The notes: a model not told the origin generated them from the letters alone. DNA of 64,000 nucleotides from Elephas maximus indicus (GCF_024166365.1 NC_064819.1:206919293-206983292); one strand, 5' to 3'; shown: positions 21,800 to 34,366, numbered from the stretch's first letter. Numbers and translations: made by a program.

Positions 21800-22332
21800 T
21801 ATTTCTTTACATTTAAAAAAATTTGTTGTGGCAAAATATAGGTAACAAAAATTAGCCATACTAATGACTTTTAAGGCCAAATTCAGTGACATTAATTACA
21901 TTTACCTTGTTGTATAACTATCACCACTATCTATTTCTAAAAGTTTTTCATCACCCCAGAAACTGAGTACCCCTTTAACAATAATTCCCCATCTCCCTTT
22001 TCCCCAGCCCCGGTAACCACTAACATACTTTTGTCTCAATAGATTTATCTATTCCTGATATTTTTGTATAACTGGGATCAATCAATATTTGTCGTTTTGT
22101 ATCTGACTTAAACTTCACTTATGAATGTTTTCAAGATTCATCCATGTTGTAGTATGTATCAGAACTTTATTTCTCTTTATGACCAAATAATATTCTATTG
22201 TACGTAAATATAACTTTTTGTTTACTCACTCACCTGTTTATGGATACTTGGGTTGTTTTCACCTATTGTCTATTGTGAATAATGCTGCAATGAAGGCTGG
22301 TGTACAAGTATCTGAGTCCCTGCTTTCAAGTC
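21800..22332 (-). mobile_element. old L1 (L1M-type) 3' part, piece 1 of 3
   Basis: Complement of an old L1 3' region: TAACTATCACCACTATCTATTTC, CATCCATGTTGTAGTATGT, CTATTGTGAATAATGCTGC. It is interrupted by an LTR (22333-22849) and a SINE (23105-23325), and continues at 22855 and 23326. Confidence 0.8.
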
Positions 22333-22849
22333 TGTCTTGGTTGTCTAGTGCTGCCGTAATGGAAATACCACAAGTAGATGGCTTTAACAAAGAAAAACTT
22401 ATTTTCTCACAGTCTAGTAGGTTACAAGTCCAAATTCAGGGCATCGGCTGCAGGGGAAGGCTTCCTCTCTCTGTTGGCTCTGGAGGAAGGTCCTTGTCCT
22501 CAATCGTCCCCTGGTTGAGGAGCTTCTCAGGCACAGGGACCCCATGTCCAAAGGACATGCTCTGCTCCTGGTGCTGCTTTCTTGGTGGCATGAGGTTCCC
22601 AACTCTCTGCTTGCTTTCCTTTCCTTTTATCTCTTGAGAGATAAAAAGTGGTACAGGCCACACTCCAGGAAAACTTCCTTTACCTTGGATCAGGGAGGTG
22701 ACCTGAATAAGGGTGGTGTTACAATACCACCCTGATCCTCTCAACATAAAATTACAATCACGAAATGGAGGGCAACCACACAATGCTGGGAATCATGGCC
22801 TAACCAAGTTGACACATATTTTTTGGGAGACACAATTCAATCCATGGCA
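22333..22849 (-). mobile_element. MaLR/MLT1-like solo LTR inside an old L1
   Basis: 517 bp with exact 5-bp duplications AAGTC (22328-22332 and 22850-22854). Starts TGTCTTGGTTGTCTAGTGC and ends CATGGCA. It shares most of its length with the LTRs at 14721 and 38289. Insertion after the L1 is proven because the L1 continues on both sides. Confidence 0.9.
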
Positions 22850-22854
22850 AAGTC

Positions 22855-23104
22855 TTCTGGGTATATACCTAGAACTAGAATTGCTGTGTCATATGGTAAT
22901 TCTGTTTAATTTTTGAGGAATTGTCAATCTCTTTCTCATAGTGGCTGCACCATTTTACATTCCCACCAGCAATGTACAAGGGTTCCTATTTCTCCACATT
23001 CTCTCCAATACTTGTTCTGTTCTGTTTTTCTGATAATAACCATCTTAGGGGATGTGAAATGGTATCTCATTGTGGGTTTGATTTGCATTTCCCTAATGAC
23101 TGAT
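22855..23104 (-). mobile_element. old L1 (L1M-type) 3' part, piece 2 of 3
   Basis: Continues the L1 reading with CTGTGTCATATGGTAATTCTG, CACCATTTTACATTCCCACC and GATTTGCATTTCCCTAATGAC, the complement of a part of L1 near the ORF2 end. Confidence 0.82.
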
Positions 23105-23325
23105 AAGAGTCCGTGGGTAGTGTGAACTGTTGATGTGCCAGATTGTTAATCAAAAAGAACCTTGCAAGAAAGACCTGGTGATCTACTTCTGAAAAATCAA
23201 TTGACTCTACAACAATGGGTTTGGTTCTTTTTTTTTTAAACCTTAATGTGCATACTTCTACACTGACACACATGGGGTTGCCATGAGTCAGAACCAACTC
23301 AATGGCTACTGATTTCAATGGCTAT
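23105..23325 (+). mobile_element. tRNA-derived SINE, diverged
   Basis: GAGTCCGTGGGTAGTGTGAA head and GTTGCCATGAGTCAGAACC tail. An ACAACAATGGGTTTGGTTC stretch at 23210 suggests two fused or partly duplicated SINE tails. Confidence 0.7.
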
Positions 23326-23702
23326 TGACGCTGAGCATATTTTCTCATGATTATTGGCCATTTGTGGATAGTCTTTGCAGAAATGTCTATTCAACTCCTT
23401 TACCAATTTTTAAAATGGGTTGTCTTTTTGTTGTTGAGTTACAGGGGTTCTTTATATATGCTGGATATTAAACCCTTGTTAGATATATGGTTCCCAAGTA
23501 ATTTTTCCCATTCTGTACATTCTGTAGCCTGTCTCTTCACTTGCTTGATAAAGTCCTTTGATGCACAAAAGTTTTTAATTTTTATGAAGTGCAGCTTATA
23601 TATATATATTTTTTCATTCCTTATACTTTTGGTGTCACATCTAAATCCATTGTCAAAAACAAAGCCTTGAAGGTTTACCCCTATGTATTCTTCTCAGATT
23701 TC
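23326..23702 (-). mobile_element. old L1 (L1M-type), piece 3 of 3
   Basis: Complement of ORF2 C-terminal DNA: TTGGCCATTTGTGGATAGTC, GGTTGTCTTTTTGTTGTTGAG, TTGTTAGATATATGG. It ends at the RTE insertion. Confidence 0.8.
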
Positions 23703-26402
23703 ATTTATGAAATAGAATACATAAAGATTAATATCTGAGGCATTAGTGAGCTGAAATGGACTGGTATTGGTCATTTTGAATAGGGCAATCGTATGGTCTA
23801 CTATGCCAGGAATGACAGATTGAAGAGGGATGGTGTCATATTCATCATCAAAATGGACATTTCAAGATCTCTCCTGAAGATCAACACTGTCAGTGATAGA
23901 ATAATATCTATACACCTACAAGAAAGACCAGTTAATAATAGAACTGCTATTCAAATTTATGCACCAACCACTAATGCCAAAGATGAAGAAATGGAAGATT
24001 TTTACCAACTGCTGCAGTCTGAAATTGATCAAACATGCAATCAAGATGCATTGGTAATTACAGGTGATTGGAATGCAAAAGTTAGAAACAAAGAAGAAGG
24101 AACAGTAGTTGGAAAATGTGGCCTCAGTGATAGAAATGATGCCGGAAGGCACTTGATAGAATTTTGCAAGACCAATACTTATTCACTGGAAATACCTTTT
24201 GTCAGCAACATAAACGACAACTCTATACATGGACCTCGCCAGATGGAATACACAGAATGAAATCAACTACATCTGTGGAAACAGGCAATGGAGAAACTAT
24301 CATTAGTCAGAACAAGGCTAGGGGTTGATTGCATAACAGACCATTAATTACTCATATGCAAATTCTAGTTGAAGCTGAAGAAAATTAGAACAAGTTTTCA
24401 AAAGCCAATGCATGACCTTGAGCATATCCCACCTGAATTTGGAGACCATCTCAAGAATAGATTTGATGCATTGAACATTAATGACTGAAGACCAACCGAG
24501 TTGCAGGATGACATCAAGGACATCACACATGCAGAAAGCAAAAGGTTATTAAAAAGATGGGAAAGAAAAAAAAAAGGCCAAGATAGTTGTCAAAAGAGAC
24601 TCTGAAACTTGCTCTTGAACACAGAGCCGCTAAAGTGAACGAAAGAAATGATGAAGTTAAAGAGCCTAAGAGATTTCAAAGGGCACCTTGAGAAGACAAA
24701 GTAAAGTATTTTAATGAAATGTGCAAAGACTCGAAGTTAGAAAACCAAAAGGAAAGAACTTACTTGGCATTCCTCAAGCTGAAAGAACTGAAGAAGGGTT
24801 GCTATGAGTGGAAATCGACTCAATAGCAATGAGTTTTTGGTTTTATGGGCAAAAATTGAACAACACAGGTAGCATCAAAAGAAGATAGAAAGATACATGG
24901 AGTCATTGTACCAAAAAGAATTGGTTGATGTTCAACCATTTTAGGAGGTAGTGTATAATCGAAAATCAATAGTACTGAAGAAGTCCAAACTGCGCTGAAG
25001 GCATTGGCAAAAATAAGCATTCAGGATTTGACAGAATACCAATTGAGATGTTTTAACAAATGAATAAAATGCTAGAAGTGCTCACTTGTCTATGCCAGGA
25101 AATATGGAAGAGATCTACCTCGCCAGCCGACAGAGAGATATGCATATTTGTGCTCATTCCAAAGAACAGTGATCTAACAGATTGATCAGTATCCTTAATA
25201 TCACATGCAAATAAAATTTTCCTGAAGATAATTCAAAAAGGGTTGCAGCAAGACAGCAACTGGGAACTGCCAAAAATTCAAGCCAGATTCAGAAGAGGAC
25301 ATGGAATGAAGGACATCATTGCTGATGTCAGATGTATCTTGGCTAAAAGCAGAAAATACCAGAAAGATATTTGCTTTGTTTTATTGACTATGCAAAGACA
25401 TTTGACTGTGGATCATAATGAATTATGGATAACATTGAGAAAAGTGGGATTCCAGGACACTTAATTGTGCTCACATGGAACCTGTACATAGACCAAGAGA
25501 TGGTCATTCAAACAGGTCAAGGGAATACTGCATGTGGCATATCCATGCAGGGAATGCACACCAGAACAAGGCGATCAGGAAAGGCGTGCGTCAGGGTTGT
25601 ATCCTTCTACCATGCTTATTCAATCTGTATGCTCAGCAAATAATCTGAGAAGCGAGACTATATGAAGAAGAACTCAGCATCAGGATTGGAGGAAGACTCA
25701 TTAACAACCTTTGGTATGCAGATGACACAGTCTTGCTTGCTGAAAGCAAAGAGGAATTTAAGCAATTAGTGATGAAGATCAAAGACTATGGTCTTTAGTA
25801 TGGATTACACCTCATCATAAAGAAAAAATCCTCACAACTGGATCAATAAGCAGTATCATGGTAAATAGTGAAAAGATTGAAGTTTTCAAGAATTTCATTT
25901 TACTTAGATCCACAATCAATGCCCATGGAAACAGTTGTCAAGAAAGCAAACAACATATTGTCCTGAGCAAATCTGCTGCAAAAGACCTCTTTAAATGGTT
26001 AAGAAGCGAAGACGTGACTTTGAGGACTAAGATGAGCTGACCCAAGCCAAGGTATTTTTAATAACCTCACGTGAATGTGAAAGCTGGGCAACGAATAAGG
26101 AAGACGAAAGAAGAATTGATTCCTTTGAATTATGGTGTTGGTGAAGAATATTGAATATAACATAGACTGCCAGAAGAACTAACAAGTCTATCTTAGAAGA
26201 AGCACAGCTAGAATGCTCTTTAGAAGCAAGGATGGTAAGACTTTGTCTTATGTATTTTGGACATATTATCAGGAGAGACCAGTCCCTGGAGAAGGACATC
26301 ACGCTTGGTAACGTAGAGGGTCAGTGAAAAAGGAAGACCCTCAACAAGATGAATTGACCCAAAGGCTGCAACAACCAACTTGAAATGATCTAACAACAAC
26401 AG
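23703..26402 (+). mobile_element. RTE LINE, near full-length ORF2, dead
   Basis: The longest uninterrupted RTE copy. The endonuclease domain is open for 155 codons (23793-24260) with IQIYAPT and ITGDWNAKV. The linker (LLALEHR, LKELKK) follows, with a short SINE-tail-like insertion at 24795-24845. RT motifs lie at 25270-25480 (FRRGHGMKDIIADVR) and about 25700-25740 (YADDTVLLAES in the translated frame), then the C-terminal GHI region and an AAC-repeat end at about 26400. Many stops. ATTTCATT on both sides may be a short target duplication. The 3' tail is shortened. Confidence 0.9.
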
Positions 26403-26959
26403 TCATTTCATTGTACAGTGTTTATTATAATGGCGATTGCATTAAATTTAGGCTGTTTGCATATTTCCTTTAGGAAAATAAAGTGAAATTATGGAAGTAA
26501 TTTTTTCATGGTAATAATCTTTCTCATTTTCTCTGTCAAAAATGTTGTGAGGCTTTGAATTAGAGCCTAGAAGTATAAATAACTATAGCAATAATTTCCT
26601 TTTTAGAAGGTGTTAAATTCTAATCAGTACTTCATTATCGCTGCAAAAGATTTGTTTTTCATCTCTATGGTTTGAAATGTGTGTCTTAACATGTCAGCAG
26701 TGAAGAGGAACTGGGAACTTTGTTGAGCTATAACTAGTTTTTAGTTACAACACTCACTGTAAACATGGCATTAGTTCAAATTTATATGAAGTGACTCTTT
26801 TTAATGGAACTTTTTGGAATAGGAAATACACTGGGCATAAGACCTAGTTTTAAAAGGGGGAAGTTTTAGTTTTAAAAATCAGTAAACTCGGTCTGGTTAG
26901 GAGGTTAGGGAAAAGGAAAGAGTAAAACATCTAAAGGTGCTTTGAGTCTAGACTCGCAC
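26403..26959. other. no gene or repeat recognised
   Basis: AT-rich sequence without a long ORF. It may be single-copy flanking DNA. Confidence 0.4.
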
Positions 26960-27240
26960 CATCCAGTATAATAACCACTCGCCACATGCAGCCACTGAAC
27001 GCTCTTAATGTGGCTAGTCCAAACTGAGATGTGCTCTACCTGTGAAATACACACCAGATATGAAAAACTTAACATAGAAGAAAATTAAAACATTGCATTA
27101 ATATTTTAAAATATTGATTACACATTGAATGATTATATTTTGAATATATTGGGATAAATAAAATACATTGTTAAAATTAAATTCGCCTATTTCTTTGTAC
27201 CATTTTATACATATTTGATGTGATTACTAGAAAATTCAAA
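26960..27240. mobile_element. possible old hAT-type MER repeat
   Basis: CACCATCCAGTATAATAACCACTCGCCACATG followed by an A/T-rich body resembles the GTCCAATA..AGCCACTAGCCACATG start of a mammalian MER family. The matching far end is not clear. Confidence 0.4.
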
Positions 27241-27799
27241 ATTGCTTATGTGACTCTCATTAAGGTCTTTTGGACTAGGAAAAGATATTTTCATTTCTGC
27301 CATTTTCTCTGCATATCATGTTAGTTTCAGGCTCTTCTGCTTGGCTATCGCAATAGCCTGCCACCTGCCACCAGGTTTATTCCCATCTTGGCTCCATCAT
27401 CCCTATTTCTGGCTGGTCAAATCTTTCTGAAGCAGGAAATCACCTCTGTGCTTAAGACTGACAATGATCCCACATTGCTAAGTTTAAAATTCCAGGCCTT
27501 CTGCCTGGCCTGACTTTGTATCACTATGAGACTTTGAAATTATATATTGTTTTAGTCTAAATAATGGATATTGGGGCATCTCAGGGGTGCAAAGACTGGA
27601 CCTTGGAAATGGAAGCAGGGACCAGAACACCACGGGGTACTCGGGAAAGTTGCTGTTTTTCTGTTTCCACGCACAAGGTTAATGAAGGCCACTGCAAGGC
27701 TTCTGGTTTTACCTATACGTCAGTTACAGCAACAGGCAGAGAGACTGGCTACCTGCCACCATTCTAATTCTAAACTGGCTATATCTCACTTAGAACAAA
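27241..27799. other. no gene; possible L2 remnant
   Basis: 27340-27540 has pyrimidine-rich phrases (CATCTTGGCTCCATCATCC, AGGCCTTCTGCCTGGCCTG) of the kind found in L2. No ORF of note is present. Confidence 0.35.
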
Positions 27800-28128
27800 C
27801 GAATTAGTCGTAGAAGAAATACAACCAGAATGTTCCATAGAAGTAAGGATGGCAAGGCTTAGACTCACTTATTTTGGACACATCTTCAGAAAAAACCAGT
27901 GGCTGGAGAAGGGCATCATGTTTGGTAAAGTGGAGGACCAGTGAAGGCAAGGGAAACCCTCGATGAAATAAATTGACATAATGGTTGCAGCAATGGACTC
28001 AAACATACCAGTGGTCACAGAGATGGTGCAGAACCTCAACTCTAAAAACTCAGTGCCTAGCAATGTTTGAGTCTGTTAGACATAAGGTCACCGTGAATCA
28101 GAGCTGACTCCACAACAATTAACAACAA
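27800..28128 (+). mobile_element. RTE LINE 3' end
   Basis: C-terminal ORF2 (TCCATAGAAGTAAGGATGG, TTATTTTGGACACATC), then the 3' UTR and the complete tail GTCACCGTGAATCAGAGCTG followed by (AAC)n. This is the clearest view of the RTE tail that resembles the SINE tail. Confidence 0.88.
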
Positions 28129-28384
28129 CAACAGTTGGGGGCCCTGGTCTAGTTAACGGTATCTAATATCGTTTTTGTTAGCTGCTGTCAAGTTGGCCCC
28201 GACTCTTCTTTCAGTTTTTCACCTGTGGCTGGCCTGACTATATGTACTTTTTCTCAATACTGATTAATTGATAGAAAAATAGTAACAGCAAATTATAATT
28301 GTTTGTTTTACAGTTATGAAGTACTTTTAAACATCCGTTATATTAGTGGATTCCCACAACTTTAAGCTCTAGGTTATTGTCGTT

Positions 28385-28545
28385 TTTGTACCCATTGCCA
28401 TCGAGTCAATTCCTACTTATAGCAACCCTATAGGACAGAGTAGTATTGCCCCATAGAGTTTCCGAGGAGGATCTGGTAGATTTGAACTGCTGATCTTTTG
28501 GTTAGCAGCTGTAGCACTTTACCACTACGCCACCAGCCATCAAGT
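28385..28545 (-). mobile_element. tRNA-derived SINE, short form
   Basis: Reverse copy: GCCATCGAGTCAATTCCTAC, GACAGAGTAGTATTGCCCC, ending CTTTACCACTACGCCACCAG. It abuts an RTE 3' part at 28546. Confidence 0.87.
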
Positions 28546-28905
28546 CAGTTCCAACTCGTAGCGGCTCTATGTACGACAGGACACTGCCTGGTCCTGGGCC
28601 ATCCTCACAATCATTGCTATATTTGTGGCCATTGTTGCAGTCCCTGTGTCAATTCATCTCATTGAGCATCTTCCCCTTTTTCGCTGAGCCTCTACCAAGC
28701 ATGATGTTCTTCTCCAGGGATTAGTCCCCCCGATAGATAACATGTCCAAAGTATGTGAGATGAAGTCTTGTCATCCTTGCTTCTCAGGAGTATTCTGACT
28801 ATACTTCTTCCAAGACATATTTGTTCATCCATAAAATATTCTTTGCCAATACCATAATTCAAAGCATCAATTCTTCTTTGCGCTTCCTTATTCAATCTGT
28901 AGGCA
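28546..28905 (-). mobile_element. RTE LINE 3' part
   Basis: Complement of the RTE 3' UTR and ORF2 end: CCATCAAGTCAGTTCCAACTC, CTCACAATCATTGCTATAT, ACATGTCCAAAGTATGTGAG, CTTCTTCCAAGACATATTTG. A separate 45-bp scrap of the same tail lies at 28168-28215. Confidence 0.85.
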
Positions 28906-29999
28906 GTACCAATATTATTACTGTTTTGTAGATGTGGTAACAGAGGTGCAGACCCTGACGTTTCCAAAATCCCGGGACAGGTGATATGGTTGGTTTGCCT
29001 GGAGACCAGGCTCTCAACCAGGTGTTCAGTACTCTACCCTACATTCTTCCTGCCAAAGTATTCTCTCAGAAAATCCCCTCGGCTCTGAGCCCTGAAAAAA
29101 ACTTATTTTTTAAAGTTGACAAACAACCTGGGCTGCTTTCTTTCAAAGGCACTTTGGATTGTGGCAAGAGGAAAGTGGTGAGCTGTGCTGAAGAGATGAG
29201 TCATTGTTGCAAGAGTGAGGAAGGAATAATTTGCATCTTGGGGATTTTTTTTTTTTTTTTTTTGAGGATTGTGAGAGTTTCTTGATGGGTTATAAGCAAA
29301 TAAATGGAGGAAGAGGAGAAAACAGATGGTAAGTTTTTATTTTTTCTCCTTTTTGTGCACACTCTTTGCATTACATTTTCATTTGCCATGTTTCTCACTA
29401 TTTTTACATTTTTTTACAACTTATTTTAACAACTTTTGTTAAAAAGTTTCATCATTTAAAAAATATTTCTATTCCCAAACATCATAATTTTTTTTTTCTA
29501 CACCATCTCCTTAATTGACGACCTTTGTACAGGTGCTGGCACATAGGCTTCATTTGTATTTTTTCAGGCATCCTTTCTTACTCAGATGTAGGTGTGGCCA
29601 TAACTGGACAAACCTCACTGACGTTTTCATCACTCTTCTCCTTTTCTGCTTGACTGTTCTCATTCTTCTTCGGCTCACAACCCATTTGCGAGAAAGGTTA
29701 TGAAAGACATCTTTACCTTCTTAACAGTAAGGAAATGGCAATGCATTTTGTCACTAGTAGAAACACGTAGATGAGTCACATCACAGTATGATTCTTTTCT
29801 GGGTATGCACATTCATTAAACATTTTCGTGTCAGCCTTTAAATACTTTTGTCAGTATTCAGTACCATCTGTGAGAGTCCAGAGGACTAGTTAGTATTGTT
29901 TAAGTACTGAACTGTCATTTTTTACTTGGTTGCTTGCTTTGGTGGGATGAATCAAGTTCTCTAGGAAGAAAATAAGATTAATTGGGGGTTATTCGTTTA
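28906..29999. other. no gene or clear repeat seen
   Basis: Contains T runs at 29246 and 29489. The 99-codon plus frame at 28986 shows no domain and runs into a Phe homopolymer. It appears to be single-copy DNA. Confidence 0.45.
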
Positions 30000-30156
30000 C
30001 AAGGGCTGCTTCAACAAAATGCCGTACGCTGGCTGACATATAAGAACAGATTTACTGTCTCACAGTTCTGGAGGGTAATAGTCTAAATTTAGGTTGTTGG
30101 CAAGGCTATGTTCTCTCTGAAGGCTGTAGAGTAAATCATGTCTTTTTCCTTTTTCA
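30000..30156 (-). mobile_element. MLT1-like LTR, first part
   Basis: AACAAAATGCCGTACGCTGG and CTCACAGTTCTGGAGGGTAAT are MLT1 complement features. The LTR is interrupted by the L1 fragment at 30157-30860 and resumes at 30861. Confidence 0.8.
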
Positions 30157-30860
30157 ATTTTTTCTTTTTTTTTATTATTGTACTTTAGACGAAAGCTCAC
30201 AGAACAAACTAGCTTCTCATTAAACCATTAGTACACATATCATTTTGCGACATTGGTTACCAACCCCACGACATGTCAACACTCTTCCTTCTCAACCTGG
30301 GGTTCCCTATTACCAGTTTTCCTGTCCCTCCTGCTCTGTAGTACTTGCTCCTGGGCTGCTGTGGCCCTTTAGGCTAATTTTGTTTTATGGGCCTGCCTAA
30401 TTTTTGGCTGAAAGGTGAACCTCAGGAATGATTTCATTACTAGCTAAAAGGGTTTCCGGGGGCCATACTCTCGGGATTCCTCCAGTCTTTGTCAGGCCAG
30501 TAAGTCTGGTCCTTTTTTTTTGTGAGTTAGAATTTTGTTCTACATTTTTCTCCAGCTCTGTCCCGAACCCTGTATTGTGATTCCTGTCAGAGCAGTCAGT
30601 GATGGTAGCCGGGCACCATCTAGTTGTGCTAGAATTAGTCTGGTGGAGGCTGTGGCAGTTGTGGTCCATTAGCCCTTTGGACTAATCTTTCCCTTGTGTC
30701 TTTGGTTTTCTTCATTCCCCCTTGTTCCTGACAGGGTGAGACCAGTGGAATATCTTAGGTGGCCGCTAACAAGCTTTTAAGACCTCAGATGCTACTCGCC
30801 AAAGTAGAATGTAGAACATTTTCTTTATAAACTATGTTATGCCAGTTGAGCTAGATGTTC
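30157..30860 (-). mobile_element. 5'-truncated L1 (3' UTR) inserted in an MLT1 LTR
   Basis: Oligo-T, then TTATTATTGTACTTTAGACG and about 650 bp of L1 3' UTR shared with 4.9, 16.7 and 45.2 kb. Imperfect duplications around AAATCAT..TGTCTT (about 30133-30150 and 30868-30885) mark the insertion. Confidence 0.85.
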
Positions 30861-31135
30861 TAGGGGAAATCATTTCTTGTCTTTCCTAGATTCTTGTAGC
30901 CCCAGGTGTTCTTTGGCTTGTGGTAGCATAACTCCAACCTCTGCCTCTGGCTTCACATGGCCACCTTTCCTCTCTGTGTCTCTCCTCTTTTATAAGGACA
31001 TCATCCAGACTCATGTTAACTAATAACATCTTCAAAGACCGTATATCCAAACAAGTTCACTTTCAAAGGTAACAGGGGTTAAGTCTTCAACATATATTTG
31101 TGGGAACACAATTCAATCTGTCACAGTCATTTCTG
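30861..31135 (-). mobile_element. MLT1-like LTR, second part
   Basis: Continues the LTR with TTCTTGTAGCCCCAGGTGTTC, TCTTTTATAAGGACATCAT and TTTGTGGGAACACAATTCAATC. Confidence 0.8.
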
Positions 31136-31274
31136 GGCATAGTTTTATGAAGACATATAGGAATTTTAAAATATCCAAGTTTGCCTCCTTCTGAGAAGAA
31201 AACTACAATCCTTTTTCTTTAAAAAAATTTTTTTAGTGAAGTATAATGTTCACACAAAAGAGAGCACGAATCAT

Positions 31275-31442
31275 ACAAAAAAAAAAAAAAGCAAACCCAG
31301 TGCCGTCAAGTCAATTCCGACTCATAGCGACCCTATAGGACAGAGTAGAACTGCCCCATAGAGTTTCCAAAGAGTGCCTGCAGGATTCGAACTGCCAACC
31401 CTTTGGTTAGCAGCCGTAGCACTTAACCATATGCCACCAGGG
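31275..31442 (-). mobile_element. tRNA-derived SINE, short form
   Basis: Begins with A14, then GTGCCGTCAAGTCAATTCCG, CATAGCGACCCTATAGGACAG and ends CATATGCCACCAGGG. It is very close to the short-form consensus and so probably fairly young. Confidence 0.9.
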
Positions 31443-31486
31443 TAATTCAAAGGAATTTTGAATTTATTTTCAAAAGTTAAATGTAC

Positions 31487-31972
31487 CTAAGTAACTGGAA
31501 GAGATCCATATTTGTGCCCATTCTGAAGAAAAGTGATCCAACAGAATGTGGAAATTACTGAACAATATCATTAATATCACACACAAATAAAATTTTGCTG
31601 AAGTTCATTCAAAAATGTTTGCTGCAGTACATCAACAGGGAACTGCCAGAAATTCCAGTCGGATTCAAAGAGAACATAGAACCAGGGATATCATTGCTGA
31701 TGTAAGATGGATCCTAGCTGAAAGCAGAGAATACCACAAAGATGTTTACCTGTGTTGTATGGACTACGCAAAGGCACTTGACTGTGTGGATCATAACAAA
31801 TTATGGATAACATTGCGAAGAATGGGAATTCTAGAATACTTCAGTGTGCTCATGAGGATCCTGTACATAGATCAAGAGGCAGTTGTTGAAACAGAACAAG
31901 GAGATACTGCGTGATTTAAAGTCGGGAAAGGTATGTACCAGGGTTGTATCCTTTCACCATACTTATTGAACT
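31487..31972 (+). mobile_element. RTE LINE, RT-domain fragment
   Basis: Covers RT from the region before motif A (AVHQQGT/ELPEI) through YLCCMDYAKALDCVDHNKL to ILSPYLL near 31970, where the minus-strand RTE copy abruptly begins. The pieces overlap in element coordinates with that copy, so they are separate insertions, not an inversion. Confidence 0.87.
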
Positions 31973-31976
31973 CCTA

Positions 31977-34366
31977 GGAACCCTACGAAAACAGAATGAA
32001 AAACTACCCAATTCTATCGTTGTTATGCTTGAGCCCGTTGTTGCAGCCACTGTGTCAATCCATCTTGTTGAGGATCTTCCCCTTTTTTGCTGGGCCTCTA
32101 CTTTACCAAGCACGATGTCCATCTCCAGGGACTGGTCCGTCCTGATTACATGTCCAAAGTATGTGAGACAAAGTCTTGCCATCCTTGCATGTCATCAGCA
32201 TTTTAGCTATGCTTCTTCCAAGACAGATTTCTTTGTTCATTTGGCAGCCCATGGTATATTTAATATTCTTTGCTAACACCACAATTCTTCTGTCTTCCTT
32301 ATTCATTGTTCAGTTTTCACACACATATGAGGCGATTGAAAACACCATGGCTTGGGTCAAGTGCACCTTAGTCCTTAAAGTGACACCTTTGCTAATACTT
32401 TAAAGACGTCTTTTGCAGCAGATTTGCCCAATGTGTGGTTTGATTTCTTTACTGCTGCTCCCATGGACACTGGTTGTGGATCCAAATAAAATGAAATCCT
32501 TAACAACTTTAATCTTTTCTCTTTTTATCATGATGTTGCTTATTTGTCCAATGGTGAGAATTTTTGTTTTCTTTATGTTGAGATGTAATCCATACTGAAG
32601 GCTGTGGTCTTTGATCTTCATCAGTAAGTACTTCAAGTTGTCTTCAGTTTCAGCAAGCAAGGTTGTAACATCTGCATATTGTAAGTTGTTTATGAGTCTT
32701 CCTCCAACCCTGATGCTGTGTTCTTCTTCATGTAGTGTAGCTCCTCGGTTTATTTTCCCAGCATACAGATTGAATAAGTATGGTGAAAGGATATAATCCT
32801 GACACACACCTTTCTTGATTTTAAACCATGCAGTATCCCCTTGTTCTGTTCAAACGACTGCCTCTTCATCTGAATACATGTTCCTCATGAGTACAATTAA
32901 GTGTTCTGGAATTCCCCCTTTTCACAATGTTATTCATAATCTGTTACGATCCACATAATAGAATGTCTTTGTGTAGTCAATAAAATACAGGTAAACATCT
33001 TTCTGGTGTTCTCTGCTTTCAGCCATGATCCATCTGACATCAGCAATGATATCCTTTGTTCCATGTGCTCTTCTGAATCTGTCTTCAATTTCTGGCAGTT
33101 TCCTTTTGATGTACTGCTGCAACTACTTTTGAATGATCTTCAGCAAAATTTTACTTTTGTGTGATATTAATGATATTGTTAGATTATTTCTGCATTCTGT
33201 TGGATCACCTTTATTTGGAATTGGCACAAACATGGATCTCTTTCAGTTGGTTGATCAAGTAGCTGCCTTCCAAATTTGTTGGCATAGATAAGTGAGTGCT
33301 TCCAGGGCTGCATCCATCTGTTGAAACGTCCTAATTGGTGTTCCACCAATTCTTGGAGCCTTGTTTTTCTCCAGTGTCTTAAGTGCATCTTGGACCTCTT
33401 CCTTCAGTACAATGAGCTCATCATATGGTACCTTCTGAAATGACTGAACATTGACCAATGCTTTTTGGTACAGTGACTCTGTGTATTCCTTCCATCTTCT
33501 TTTGATGCATCCTTTGTTGTTCAATATTTCCCCCCATAGAATCCTTCAATATTGAAACTTGAGGCTTGAATTTTTTCTTCAGTTCTTTCAGCTTGAGAAA
33601 TGCCAAGAGTGTTCTTCCCTTTTAGTTTTCTATCTCTAGGGCTTTGCACATTTCATTATGATACTTTACTTTGTCTTTTCATGCCACCCTTCTGTTCAGT
33701 TCTTCTATTTCATTATTTCTTCTTTTTGCTTAAGTACTCTACGTTCAAGAGCAAGTTTCAGAGTCTCTTCTGACATCTATTTTGCTCTCTTCTTCCTTTC
33801 CTATATTTTCAATGACCTCTTGCTTTCTTCATGTATGATGTCTTTGATATCATTCCACAACTTGTCTGGTCTTTGGTTGTTAGTATTTAATGACTCAAAT
33901 CTATTCTTGAGATGATCTCTAAATTCACGTGGAATATATTCAAGGTCATATCTTGGCTCCAAGTTTCTTCAGCTTCAACTCAAACTTACATATGAGCAGT
34001 TGATGGTCTGTTCCACCATTGGCCCCTAGTGATATATTGACCTTTTCTATTGTCTCTTTCCACAGATATAGTCAGTTTGATTCCTGTGTATTCCGTCTGG
34101 TGAGGCCCAATTGTATAGTCACCGTTTTTGTTAGTGAAAAAAGGTATTTGCACCAAACAAGTTGTCAGTCTTGCAAAATTCTGTCATGCAATCTCCAGCA
34201 TCATTTTTATCTCCAAGGCCATATTTTCCAACTACTGTTCCTTCTTCGTTTCCAACTTTTGCATTCCAATTGCCAGTAATTATCAATGTATCTCGGTTGC
34301 ATGTTTGATCAATTTCAGACTGCAGAAGTTGCTAAAAAATCTTTAATTGCTTCATCTTTGGCATTA
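31977..34366 (-). mobile_element. RTE LINE, long minus-strand copy
   Basis: Read from right to left it runs from the endonuclease (TCAAACATGCAACCGAGATAC near 34300) through the linker, RT (VRWIMAESREHQKDVYLYFIDYTKTF near 33000, LQYADVTTLLAE near 32670) to the C-terminus (YFGHVIRTDQSLEMD near 32140) and a degraded 3' tail at about 31977. The RT catalytic motif reads YADV instead of YADD. Several stops. Confidence 0.9.

Noticed and set aside
22218..22637. 139-codon plus-strand ORF
   Set aside because: It spans the junction of an old L1 and a MaLR LTR on the strand opposite to both; no domain.
28986..29285. 99-codon plus-strand ORF
   Set aside because: It ends in a Phe homopolymer encoded by a T run, shows no domain, and there is no retrocopy hallmark.
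31487..34366. Third RTE 5' inversion
   Set aside because: The plus and minus parts cover the same RT region, and the 3' tail of the minus copy abuts the plus copy, so two separate insertions are the simpler reading.
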